Origin: Aurantiochytrium sp. KH105
Lineage: Eukaryota; Sar; Bigyra; Thraustochytrida; Thraustochytriidae
Assembly: GCA_003116975.1 (NCBI GenBank)
Contig: BGKB01000078.1
Location: 124,001 to 188,000, forward strand
DNA length: 64,000 nt
Direction: 5' to 3'
Both the position numbers and the translations under genes were made by a program. Position 1 is the stretch's first letter. Each line of letters begins with the position of its first letter. Under the pieces are notes generated by a model. It had not been told where the DNA came from. It made no database searches and saw only the letters and a list, made by a program, of their open reading frames with translations. This document shows, piece by piece, positions 39,981 to 49,775 of the stretch.

Positions 39981-42900
39981 CTATTGTGAAATGGAACCGG
40001 AAGAGGACGACCGACGCCGTAGGAAAAGTGCAGTCTCTCGCGCACGCACGCGAATGGCTCGCTTCGCAGCCTTGACGCATGCAAACGTGCGAAGCTCATT
40101 CAGATGGGCTCGAGCGTGCTTGCAGGCTCGAAAACGACGCAGCGAGCGTTGAATGACCCTCGCAGCCTGCACGCGCCGTAACATAATCTCGGAACGTGCC
40201 ACGCGACGTGCTAGCCGGTTGATCGTCGTTGCGGCCTCGCTACGCTGTCTGCTTGCTTTGAACATTGTTAAAAAGTGTGAGCACGCCCTCGCGGCAGCCA
40301 GGCAGCGTCGCCAAGACGCGCGTATCCGCGCGGCCCTCATCTGCGTCAATTGCTCTTCGCTTGGCCGCAGCAGCGATTGCACCGTGTGGATGGACCGAGA
40401 GCTGTAAGCGGCATCTTTTGGACCAATCTGGATAAAGGCCTTGTCCATGCCAAGTGCATAAAGGATCCCCTCCACTACGGTCTGAGAATCACGGCGGAGG
40501 TCCGCCAGTGGCAAGTGAGCTCGGTATGGCTGCAAGATCGACTGCACGGAAACGGAGTGGAGAAAGCGCCCTGCGCGGTGTTTTCGTGCCACTTCCACGA
40601 GCTTGCTGTCCGCTACTTGCTTCATGACGCCCTGCAGGCAGCAGGAGCCGACCTCGAACGCGCTGGACTTTTTCTTCATAAAAAGGGCCTCCGTTGCCGC
40701 AAGCTTGGAGTCCTCTACTCGAATGCAGCGCACGAAATGAACATTCACGCCATAGTCCATGAGCCACGACACGAGCCTTCCCACGTCCCGTCGATAGAGC
40801 GTCACGACTTGAGACTTTTCAGGAAGAGGCAGCTCCTTGGTGAACTGCTGCACGCTCTTGGCCAAGAGCGACTGCCAGTGTCCAAGCTGATTCTTCTCTG
40901 CAAAGTCGCCCTCATGCGCAGCAACATACGCATTCTCAGGCCCCGAAATGCGATGCTCCTGAAACTCCACGTGGTCAAGAAAATCTTCCTGGCGGTGGAG
41001 GCCAAGCAAAGATGACATCGACGACGATGAGGCCTCGGTCGATGCCGAAGACATTGACATCGAAGCGGTGCGCGACATCATCTCATGCTCCGCTTCTCGA
41101 GAACTGCTCGCCGAAACTCTTTCACCGTGACCCGTGTGCCCGCGATAGTTCGCCGCATCCGCAAATTCGTCCTCGAGTCTTGCCAAGAGACCGCCGCCAG
41201 CAATGCTTCCAAACAATACTTCCATGGGGTAAGATGTTCCATGCGCCGTCTTGCCCAGCACCGCGTGATCAAAAATATCGTGCTCGATTGCGACGCCCAC
41301 CGCATCAGCCAACGTATTCTCAAAGGGCCGCGATTCGTCAATTCCGCCGTGCTCACGATCAGCAGCAGCAGAAAGACAATCCACAATTGTTACAGAGCGC
41401 GTGCCATTGGTGAGCGGTTCGAGCTCGCCCAGCTTTTGGTTGACGCGCTGTTCCACCCAGCGTAAGACGCCCCAAAACACGGACTTGGCCAGAGCTTGCG
41501 CCTTGCGCTCACCCATTGCAGGGTCCTTTGTGCCCACACAGAGCGCGTCCTCAAGTACCGCCGTCTCGAGGCCCAGCAAAAAGGCCGCCTTCTCCAACGG
41601 GGTTCCCTGCAACTGACCTAGGGCGGAAAGCCTTCGTTCACCACCGGCGACGAGAACGTCTTCGGCAGACTGATGCCCCCCCAGACCGGTAGGTCGGCGC
41701 CGCAGTGGGCCACTCCCGTGGCGTCGTAGAATAGGTTCGGATTCCCGGAGCACCAGTGCATGACCATTTTGAGTCACCTTGCGCTGTGGTGGTAAATTTT
41801 CCGTCCACGGTCCCCGCGAGCTGCGCGAATGCCTTTTCAGCATTAGGATCGATGACATTTGGCCCTTGGCGCTCTCAGAGTGCACCTTGCTGAGGCCCGA
41901 TGAACCAAAGTCTACGCTGCCGCTGCCGCTGCCGCTGCTGCTGCTGCTGCTGCTGGTGGTCGTCGTCGCAGCAGGTGGCAAAAGTGAAACGTGAGAAGCC
42001 TTTGGTGGCCCACTCATTGGAATGCCTGGGCTCACTTTGCCCTTGTCCTCCTGCATCGGAGCCTGCCACTTGAAAGAAGAACTGCTGGTGCTTCTCCTCA
42101 GCAAAAAACTCGATCCGGTTGAGCGTGGACGAGTCCGCCCGCGAAGCCCTCGTCGAGGCGCCGCAACGACAACGCGGCCGTCACTACGCTGGATAAAGGA
42201 AAGCTTGCCCAAATGGAGAACAGCAGCCAGTGTTGAAAAAATGTGCAGACGGTCAGCCACGTCAAGACCCGCAGTCTCCATATCCTCCATCAAATGTGCC
42301 ATCAAGTCCGACTCCTTTTGACATGTGGCGTCACTGCTGCACTGTGAAGGCGGCTCCAGGCCGAGGCGAGCACAAGAATCCGCATCCAGACTGGTGCTCA
42401 TCAGCCGTAAGACGGCCAGGCTCTCCTCTGGAATGCACGTTGTCGCTCGCCAGGGCTCAAAAAATACTGTACTCACCTGCGACGCACATGGCGCGCGCGA
42501 CAGAGAATCTCCGGTCGAAGCATAGCTAATTTCAGCTGTTACGAGCGCTCGCGACCGCAACGATCCCCGAGCATCCATCGAAGATGTAAACGCTTGCATC
42601 ACCCTGCAGGCCGCAGTGGTTCCTCGACGCAAGCAGGAATTTCCCGTCATTAGCGCACGTGCAAGTTCTTCGGCAGCCTTGGTCTTTCCAGTGCCAGAGG
42701 GGCCCGTCACGAGAATGATCTGATTTTCCTGCTTTGCATGCATGGTCATTCGCACTGCATCAGCATATTCGAGAATGGGCCCACTTCGCTCGAGCGTGGC
42801 CAAGAGCCCCTTTCCTTCCTTGTTGCTGCACGTTTCGTTATTTGCAAGGTACACCAGCGTGTCGCCTGCAAAAATGGCGCGCGTGCCTTGGGCACTCGCC

Positions 42901-43244
42901 TCTTGCAACGCGCGCGTGGCGGCAGGGAGGTGGAGATGCTCCAGTGTCGCAAGGTCCGTGCAAGACCTTACGTCTGCGCTATGATTTGCATGCAAAACAT
43001 CTGCGACCCGGGCGGCAACCACGTTGCCGTTCTTGAGCTTGAGCCACACGAGCTCCTCGCTCGAGCCGCAAATGGCGTCCTGATCACGAAGCACAGCGCC
43101 CAACATCCAGCGACGTTCTAGCGAGTAAATCTTGCGCATCAGTGGCCCCGAGGACGCCTCATCGACGTCGTTGTGCTCGCCGTCGATCACGACGCAGTCC
43201 GCATGGCCACTGGTGCTCGGAACGGGTCTCGAAACCCACCTCAT
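39981..43244 (-). CDS. Highly divergent unconventional myosin with altered nucleotide-binding motifs
   Basis: A 1,087-residue protein recognisable as myosin by order of motifs. DLATLEHLHLPAA and FAGDTLVYLANNE match the motor start. The P-loop is GPSGTGKT (near residues 180-187) rather than GESGAGKT. Switch I, normally NxNSSRFGK, reads as RGSLRSRALV, and switch II, normally DIxGFE, reads as VDCLSA. LLARLEDEF, the FAEKNQLG loop and FVRCIRVEDSKL (usual FVRCIKPN) mark the lower 50K and actin-side regions. The tail after about 960 is Arg-rich with IQ-like repeats such as VIQRSLRRFRACKHAR for calmodulin-type light chains. A Ser-rich insert (about 375-560) splits the motor. Normal ATPase cycling is doubtful. 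A conventional tail, coiled coil or cargo domain is absent. Start ATG at 43244. Confidence 0.75.
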   Translation of the reverse strand: MRWVSRPVPSTSGHADCVVIDGEHNDVDEASSGPLMRKIYSLERRWMLGAVLRDQDAICGSSEELVWLKLKNGNVVAARVADVLHANHSADVRSCTDLATLEHLHLPAATRALQEASAQGTRAIFAGDTLVYLANNETCSNKEGKGLLATLERSGPILEYADAVRMTMHAKQENQIILVTGPSGTGKTKAAEELARALMTGNSCLRRGTTAACRVMQAFTSSMDARGSLRSRALVTAEISYASTGDSLSRAPCASQVSTVFFEPWRATTCIPEESLAVLRLMSTSLDADSCARLGLEPPSQCSSDATCQKESDLMAHLMEDMETAGLDVADRLHIFSTLAAVLHLGKLSFIQRSDGRVVVAAPRRGLRGRTRPRSTGSSFLLRRSTSSSSFKWQAPMQEDKGKVSPGIPMSGPPKASHVSLLPPAATTTTSSSSSSSGSGSGSVDFGSSGLSKVHSESAKGQMSSILMLKRHSRSSRGPWTENLPPQRKVTQNGHALVLRESEPILRRHGSGPLRRRPTGLGGHQSAEDVLVAGGERRLSALGQLQGTPLEKAAFLLGLETAVLEDALCVGTKDPAMGERKAQALAKSVFWGVLRWVEQRVNQKLGELEPLTNGTRSVTIVDCLSAAADREHGGIDESRPFENTLADAVGVAIEHDIFDHAVLGKTAHGTSYPMEVLFGSIAGGGLLARLEDEFADAANYRGHTGHGERVSASSSREAEHEMMSRTASMSMSSASTEASSSSMSSLLGLHRQEDFLDHVEFQEHRISGPENAYVAAHEGDFAEKNQLGHWQSLLAKSVQQFTKELPLPEKSQVVTLYRRDVGRLVSWLMDYGVNVHFVRCIRVEDSKLAATEALFMKKKSSAFEVGSCCLQGVMKQVADSKLVEVARKHRAGRFLHSVSVQSILQPYRAHLPLADLRRDSQTVVEGILYALGMDKAFIQIGPKDAAYSSRSIHTVQSLLRPSEEQLTQMRAARIRASWRRCLAAARACSHFLTMFKASRQRSEAATTINRLARRVARSEIMLRRVQAARVIQRSLRRFRACKHARAHLNELRTFACVKAAKRAIRVRARETALFLRRRSSSSGSISQ

Positions 43245-45884
43245 TTGATCCTAATCTGCACGGCGAACGCTTTCTACGAGTGGAGACGCGACGCAAACAC
43301 TCTTGGACCACGGTGGCACGCAACCCTCCCCCACCCCTCCAAATTCAACACTGAGAATTTGGGATTGCCTCCAAGGGCTCTGTCCTTTTACGATGTACAG
43401 CTGGCAGCGTGTGCGGCCAGATGAGAGGAGTCCGGGCGGCTGACCTCAATGGGACTTGGGGCGATCGCGTCGTAACACCACGGGACTTCGGGCCTGGATT
43501 CCCGAGGATGCCGCCGGAGGTCCAAGAGCAGCTCGGTCCAGAAATCTTGCTCGTTGTGAGGCCTTTGGACGTGTCAATCCAAAATATTTCAATCCAAAAT
43601 ATTTCAGTCCAATCCCGTGTCTGGTCCAAGCACCACGTTTCAAGACAACAAGCTTTTGAGACCTGCGTCATGCGCATTCCTTTGATGTTCCGCGCGTCGC
43701 ACTTTTGTTTGCCAAGTCCCAAGGCTCCAACAGCGTCCTTTGTGTTTTTATCCGCCCGAGATGGTGGGGCAATTGGCCTTTAGTGCACAACTAGAGTTTA
43801 TTGTCCACATACTCCCCGGCCATAGTGAGTTCTTGCCCTTGGCCAGAGTCGACATCTTCCGTCCCTACGGAGCAACGTGGGTCGGCGGAGCTGACGGGGC
43901 ACCCATTCGCGGGCTCGAGCGGAGAACCCGCATTCCTTTTCACTAAAAAAATTCTTCGCAGTGCTCATTGTCAAGGCTGGCAGATGCCCTTTTCTTGTTC
44001 CTTGTCGGGTGTTTGTGTGAGCTCGCAAGCTTTCGCGCTGACGGGTCCTCTCGTGCGCTGCGTGCCATTCCAGACAGGGAGTGGAAGGCAGGCAGACTCC
44101 CCGAGGGGCCAATCCTGCTCATCTCCATGCAAAGAGCAAACCAACCAGGCTGAGGCAGTGATGGCACGATGACGGACGGACAATGCCATAAGTCAAGGCT
44201 CTCAGCAGACAGACATTGGGAAAGCTGTCCCAAGCCTGTTCGACACAGCACAGTCGCTCTGCAGTGCTTCGCGTCTGATCCCGCGCCGCAGCCACCTAGT
44301 AACACGTTGTCTGTCAACTGTAGCGCGCGGCAGGTCGGTCAAAGCGGACTCATTTCAGTTGTCGTCGCCCAAGCCAAGCCAAGCCTCGCCTCGACGCCCC
44401 ACCTGTTCGCGCTTGAGATCCATGCGGCAGAAAGGGGAGAGAGAAAGGGGGGGGGGAGGGCAAACGTCGCCCATCGGTTCTGAACGTCTGCGAGCCCCAG
44501 GGACCCCGGAGCTCCCTAGCCAGCCAGCCAACGGGCCAACCAGCCTGCCGGCTTCCAGATTGCCCAATGGTGTGAAAATAAGGGGAAAATTGCAGTCTTG
44601 CGGCCCACTGTGGGGATATGGGACCTCTTCGTTTTGCTCGAGCGGCCGAATCGTCCCCCTTTCGCGGGAATGCAACACCATTTGCAATCGGCCGCAAGGG
44701 TTCCGTCCCTGGCGCAAGACTGTCGCAGGCTGCCTGAAAACGCTCAAGCGCCCACGCTTTGGCCTTATACTTTCGGCTGTGTTTGGGGCCGCCGACCCCA
44801 TTTGTCTTTTCATGACAAGATGTTTCTCCATGGTTCTTGTCGTGCTGGGAGCCCACGTCATGGAAATTGCAAGTTAGTGAATGCAACTACACTGCATTTA
44901 AATTAAAATAGGTATGCACGGATCGCTTGTATGCTCTGACAGTGAGTCAGCCCAGAGTTCAAAGAACTGATCGCTGGCAGCCCCCAGCCCCCCCCCCCCT
45001 CCCCCCCCCCCCAAAAAAGTGTGGCGGTTGGATCACCGGCAGGCAGCATAGGCAGAGATGTTCAAAACTGTTCGCTTGCAGGCTTCAGACTGATCTCTCG
45101 CAGGCTTTTAGAATGACTCGAGGATTCACAAGCAGTATTTGACTGTGAAATGACCATGCTGCTGGCTGGCGACATTTCTATATCGCTTTCTGCGTAGCTG
45201 TCGAGCAGCGTGAGAGTATTCGGCTCTGTTAGTCGTAATATGGCCGAGGGAGGAAGCGTCCCGTTCCGGGCCCAGCAAAAAGTGCCCGGCTTGCTTTGTC
45301 CCGCTTCGGGCTTTACGAGTATGGGAGCCACTGCATCTCCACGTCCGCGAGGCGCAAGGAGGTTATTTGTATTGCATCGCACAACAGCCAAGTAGTGCTA
45401 CACCCAACGCTGCACGTCTTTATCAAGTTGCGAGCCTTTAATTTTCACGTCAATTGCCGACCGCTCGGCTGGTCAGCGGCGCTCTGCCCGTTGTGTTTTT
45501 TCGATGGCTTGGGGCTGTGACTATTGTTCTCAGCCCAGCCATCATCCCAGCACAAAGGAAGGTCCGCATCGTCAATCGGGGACCACGCTTTGCTCAACCT
45601 GTAGCATGTCTGCGGTGGTGGATCGGCGGATGCAGACAAAAGTTATGAGCATGGAGACAGCGCGTCTCGCCGGCATTGGCGAAGAAGGACCCGGCGAGTG
45701 CACGCAGAGCGCTCGCTCAAATACCAACTTGTCTTACTGACAGTGATGAGTGACAGTGACAGTGTCGGCCTGCCTGCCTACCACCACTGATGAGGACAAA
45801 GTTAGCTTGCTGGCTGGCTGGCTGGCTGGTGCTGGCTGCAGCGACGGGGCGCAGCACGTTGACGTGGAGTATACGTATGCGATA
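43245..45884. other. Long intergenic region between divergent myosin and GUF1 genes
   Basis: About 2.6 kb with no supported gene. Seen here: a direct repeat of TCAATCCAAAATATT-like units at 43575-43608, a G run at 44448-44458, C runs at 44988-45012, GCCAGCCA words near 44516, and a TGACAGTGA cluster at 45736-45765 shortly upstream of GUF1. Confidence 0.45.
44988..45012. repeat. Polycytosine tract
   Basis: Two runs of about ten cytosines separated by one T. On the minus strand this is a G tract with G-quadruplex potential; it may also be an assembly weak point. Confidence 0.85.
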
Positions 45885-47951
45885 ATGCGCGCCTGGACAG
45901 CTCAGATGCGAGCCCGATGTCTCGAAAAGGCGTGGGTCGCCTGCGTCGCAGCGGAGATGTCAGAGCGCCTGCTGCCGAGACACGTCCGCATGGCCTCGAG
46001 CTCGTCGTCCTCAAAGGGGCCAAAGGAAGTGATCTCGGTGGTGGATCAGGCTGCGAGCATCCCACGCGAGCGCATGCGCAATTTCGTCATTGCCGCCCAC
46101 GTAGATCATGGCAAGTCTTCTCTTGCAGACAAGCTCTTAGAGATCGCTGGCAATCTCGAACTCGCCGATGGCGGCGAGCGCCAGGTGCTCGATGATCTCA
46201 AAGTTGAACGCGAGCGAGGGATCACCGTCAAGGCACGAACAGCTTCAATGGTTTTCGACGACCATCTCCTCAATCTTGTCGACACTCCGGGCCACGTTGA
46301 CTTTGACTATGAGGTCAAGCGAAGCCTGCAGGCCTGCCAAGGCGCCCTTCTCCTCGTGGATTCTACGCAAGGCGTGCAGGCGCAAACACTCGCCAATTAC
46401 AACCTTGCGCGCGACGCAGGACTGCAAATTATTCCCGTGCTCACTAAGCTTGACCTCAGTCATTCGGATCCCGCCACTTCGCTCGAGCAAATCGAGCAGG
46501 TTTTCGGCATACCCGAAGACGAAGTGATCTGGACCAGTGCCAAAACGGGAGAGGGCTGCGATGAGATCTTGCCCGCCGTCATTAAGCGCCTACCGCCCCC
46601 TCCAGATCCACAACCGCTGTCCCTGCAGGCAATAACGGCCGACGAAAATGCGGCCTCTCCTCCTGTCGCGAAACACACAATGAGCGGGCTCATCTTTGAC
46701 AGTTGGTACGATCGCTACATGGGCGTGGTTTGCCTCGTCTACGTGGAAAAGGGCACTCTTCAGGTGGGCCAGGAATTTTTCACTGACTCGCAGGCTCTTG
46801 GGCAAAAGCGCTCACAAGGCTTCCAGGTCCAAGAGGTTGGCATGCTGGTCCCCCAACCCATGGCCTGTTCAGCGCTGCGCCAAGGCCAGGTAGGCTTCAT
46901 GTTTGGCAACATCAAAGACAGCTCCTTGGCACGAGTGGGCGACGCAATTTCTGACCACCTCGACGGTCTCACTCAGGACGAAGAAACCCTCGAAGCTCGC
47001 AAGGTACGGTCCACACCCAAAGTGTATGCGAGTATCTTTCCACTTGATGGCGGTGACTTTGACGAGCTGCGCAAATCGCTCGAACGCCTTCTTCTGAACG
47101 ACTCGAGCGTGGCGATGCGACCCGAGACAAGCGGAGCTCTTGGCAATGGTTTTCTTATGGGTTTTCTCGGCAAGCTTCACATGGAGGTTTTCTTTCAGCG
47201 TCTTGAGGATGAGTTTGGCACGGAAATCATCGCCACAGCCCCGGCAGTGCCATACTGGGCTGATATGCGGGGTACGGGCGAGCGTGTTCGTGCGGATATC
47301 CCTGCGCAGTTGCCTCCCAAGGAAATGGTTGAACAGTATTTGGAACCCATGGCCCACACCACCGTTATTGCTCCCATCGAGTACATGGGCGAGATCTTTC
47401 GTGTCTTCAAGGAACGCCGCGGTGTTCAGACAGGAGTGGATCACATGGACGAGACGCGGGTCGTGATCAAGCACGATGTTCCATGGCAGGAGGTCATTGT
47501 CGACCTCCACGATGTTCTCAAAACCGTCACAAGCGGATTTGCCTCTCTCGAGTATGAGGAGGCCCCGCCTCGGGTCGCAGATATCACCAAGGTAGATATT
47601 CTCGTCAACGGTAATGCCGTGGACGCGCTTGCCTTCGTTGCACATCGTTCCGTGGCTGCTCGTCGTGGTCGAACCGTCGCACAAAAGCTACGGTCGGTGA
47701 TTGCGCGTCAGCAATTTGAAATTGTCATTCAGGCCGCCAGTGGACCCAAAATTATCGCGCGCGAGCGCATTCCGCCGTTTCGCAAAGATGTGCTTACCAA
47801 GTCTGGCAAAACTGTCGGCGGTGGCGATATGTCGCGCAAGCGCAAACTTCTCGAAAAGCAAAAGGCAGGCAAGAAGAAGATGAAGTCTGTCGGCAATGTT
47901 GAGCTTCCGCAGTCTGCCTTTTACGCAATGAATGAGCGCGACGACAAGTAA
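45885..47951 (+). CDS. GUF1: Translation factor GUF1 / LepA (EF4), probably mitochondrial
   Basis: A 688-residue GTPase of the LepA/EF4 family, which back-translocates stalled ribosomes; the eukaryotic form GUF1 acts in mitochondria. G1 is AHVDHGKSS near residue 70, G2 is RGITVKA, G3 DTPGHVDFDYEV, and the G4 position reads TKLDL. LepA-specific parts include GALLLVDSTQGVQAQTLANY and the C-terminal domain VDALAFVAHRSVAARRGR, then GGGDMSRKRKLLEKQKAGKK and VELPQSAFYAM. Residues 1-60 are Arg/Ala/Ser-rich without acidic clusters until later, consistent with a presequence. The frame is open to 45750, but the upstream part is repetitive, its first codon is GTG and 45885 is the first ATG. Later in-frame ATGs cannot be excluded. 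Confidence 0.95.
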   Translation: MRAWTAQMRARCLEKAWVACVAAEMSERLLPRHVRMASSSSSSKGPKEVISVVDQAASIPRERMRNFVIAAHVDHGKSSLADKLLEIAGNLELADGGERQVLDDLKVERERGITVKARTASMVFDDHLLNLVDTPGHVDFDYEVKRSLQACQGALLLVDSTQGVQAQTLANYNLARDAGLQIIPVLTKLDLSHSDPATSLEQIEQVFGIPEDEVIWTSAKTGEGCDEILPAVIKRLPPPPDPQPLSLQAITADENAASPPVAKHTMSGLIFDSWYDRYMGVVCLVYVEKGTLQVGQEFFTDSQALGQKRSQGFQVQEVGMLVPQPMACSALRQGQVGFMFGNIKDSSLARVGDAISDHLDGLTQDEETLEARKVRSTPKVYASIFPLDGGDFDELRKSLERLLLNDSSVAMRPETSGALGNGFLMGFLGKLHMEVFFQRLEDEFGTEIIATAPAVPYWADMRGTGERVRADIPAQLPPKEMVEQYLEPMAHTTVIAPIEYMGEIFRVFKERRGVQTGVDHMDETRVVIKHDVPWQEVIVDLHDVLKTVTSGFASLEYEEAPPRVADITKVDILVNGNAVDALAFVAHRSVAARRGRTVAQKLRSVIARQQFEIVIQAASGPKIIARERIPPFRKDVLTKSGKTVGGGDMSRKRKLLEKQKAGKKKMKSVGNVELPQSAFYAMNERDDK

Positions 47952-48476
47952 GCAACCGCTTGAACCCCCTCGAGGCGCTCTTGGTGGGTTTCGGAAGAGA
48001 AGGGGGAAGAGGCGGGGGAGGGGCGTATGCGCCTTGACGAAGCATCATGCTCCCCCGGTCCATTCATATGTTCTTCTATAAGAACAGTGTTAATTTCACC
48101 TGGAGAAATAATCAAGGACAAACATTGAATGTTGTATACTACATCTTAGATGGAAACAAAAAAAGGAATAAAAGGAGAGACAGAATTTGCTCATGCAATA
48201 GGCACTACGACGTTAATTGTTTTCCTTTCAGCGACCGATCAGTCAATCGATCGATTGATAGATCGACAGTGACATGCCCTGCATTGAAGAACTTTGTCAT
48301 TTTCTCGCAAGAAAGAAAACAGCGGAGTCCATTCTGCGTTACCTGAGCTCAAGTCTGAGCTTGAGCTTGAGCATAATGCTCTTAGATGGAAGGCATGCGA
48401 GTGAAGACAAAGCGTGGGACGTGACTTGATATAAAAAATACGTCCATCGGGAGCCCAAAGCAGATAAGCAAGCTAT
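47952..48476. other. Intergenic between convergent GUF1 and EMC7 genes
   Basis: Shared 3' region, more AT-rich than the genes, with short GATCGATCGATT-like words at 48235-48265 and an AGCTTGAGC repeat near 48350. No gene seen. Confidence 0.55.
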
Positions 48477-49133
48477 CTAATCGGAATCAGAATCGTCCGC
48501 AGCCGAAGATCCACCTCCGAACATGGACCCAAGGAGCTTCTGCGGGTCTGGTTGATCAAGCTGCTGCTTGCGCATGTCCTCTTGCATCTTCTTGAGTTCT
48601 TCCGGGTCCATGCCCTCTTGCAATTTGGGAACCAGGAACATGAATCCCATCATGGCTGCCATCATGAGAAGCATTGGGTTCATAAAAAGGGAACCAATGC
48701 TGATAGTCTTGCGAGGCTCAAAGTAGTTTTGCTCACCATAGGGCTCGAGACGCAGAGGGTGCTGCAGCTCTCTGCGCTTCTTGCCGACCCAGAACTGAGC
48801 GCTGATACGGCCAGACTCCCCCACATTCAAAAGGTACAGCGGGTACGAATACGTTGTTGATCCCACCTCGAGTGAATACGTTCCGGCGGGAATATTGCGC
48901 AAAACAAAGCCCCCGTCCTTGCGCACCACACCCACGGTCTTGCCATCCACGAGAAGCGACGTCGAAGACAGTTCTGGCGAGTCGCCCTTCACGTAGCCAA
49001 GCACGTCGAAGCCACTCGACGCGGATTCGCCCGCGGCGACCTGGACGCACGCGCTCAGGCACACCACGAGCGCGACCGCGAGCGCCAGCACTGCGCGCCA
49101 TCCTCGCGGCGGCGCTGTCGTCGTCGTCGTCAT
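48477..49133 (-). CDS. EMC7: ER membrane protein complex subunit 7
   Basis: A 218-residue homologue of EMC7, a subunit of the ER membrane protein complex that inserts tail-anchored and multipass proteins. A signal peptide covers residues 1 to about 36 (hydrophobic VLALAVALVVCLSA). The lumenal beta-sandwich contains LVDGKTVGVVRKDGGFVLRNIPAGTYSLEV, equivalent to the human [30 protein letters not shown] region, so the key pattern DG..DG.F....IP.G.Y is kept. A single membrane helix (FMNPMLLMMAAMMGFMFLVP) starts with the family motif FMNPM. A short acidic tail ends DDSDSD. The frame is open to 49202, but the ATG at 49133 sits right before the signal peptide. Confidence 0.93.
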   Translation of the reverse strand: MTTTTTAPPRGWRAVLALAVALVVCLSACVQVAAGESASSGFDVLGYVKGDSPELSSTSLLVDGKTVGVVRKDGGFVLRNIPAGTYSLEVGSTTYSYPLYLLNVGESGRISAQFWVGKKRRELQHPLRLEPYGEQNYFEPRKTISIGSLFMNPMLLMMAAMMGFMFLVPKLQEGMDPEELKKMQEDMRKQQLDQPDPQKLLGSMFGGGSSAADDSDSD

Positions 49134-49775
49134 TGTTTTGGCCGTCTCCGCCTTTCGCCGCGTAGCGCGGTCGCGGCTGCGGCAAGGCGACGAGGCGACC
49201 ACGGGGCGCGCGCGCGCGAAGGCGTGCTCCGCGATATCTCAGGCCTACAGCGGCGCGGTGGGGGCCGGCAGACGTGGCGGCGTAGCGGCCAGGTGGCGGC
49301 GGCTATTTTTGATTCTATTGAGCGATTGAGCAGCCGTAGAGCAGAGCAGAGCAGAGCAGAGCAGAAGCCTCCAGAAAGGCAAAAGGCAACAGAAGCAAAA
49401 GGGGCAAGACAGGACACAGCTGGCTGCAGATTGGGACTGGTGACAGACTGCAGGGCTCAGCCTTGGGCTTAGGTTGGATTAGTCAAGCCCATGTAGCTGC
49501 GCCAGTCGGTCAGACGAAACGCAACGTGGCACGACGGGCTAGATGGTCTTGTTTCTTGGAGAGTAGGTGTGTAAGAATGAGGTAAAACTTGCTGCTCCAA
49601 ACCAAATGAAAAAAAGAAAGGAAAAGGTGGGCGATGGCATGGCACTCGTCGGCCGAGTGAGACATCAAAGACGAGGAGTAGGCCAGCAACGAGGCTATCA
49701 CCATGGGATCTAAGGAAGAAAGTAAAAGGGTAAAGAAGCTGGAGTACATAAAACACAATAAATGCACGTCTAGTG
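49134..49775. other. Intergenic: EMC7 5' flank and MFS 3' flank
   Basis: Likely EMC7 promoter at left (GC-rich with a GCGCGC run near 49208) and the MFS gene 3' flank at right. Includes the AGAGC repeat listed next. No gene seen. Confidence 0.5.
49336..49365. repeat. (AGAGC)n pentanucleotide microsatellite
   Basis: Five to six AGAGC units about 200 bp upstream of the EMC7 ATG. Confidence 0.9.

Noticed and set aside
44350-44886. Overlapping frames on both strands between myosin and GUF1
   Set aside because: Composition follows GGC/CCG and CCAGCCA words; no domain and no neighbouring exon with better coding signal.
45062-45391. Minus-strand frame of 109 codons
   Set aside because: Begins at TTG, has no ATG at its start and no recognisable domain. 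Left out, though a small exon cannot be excluded.
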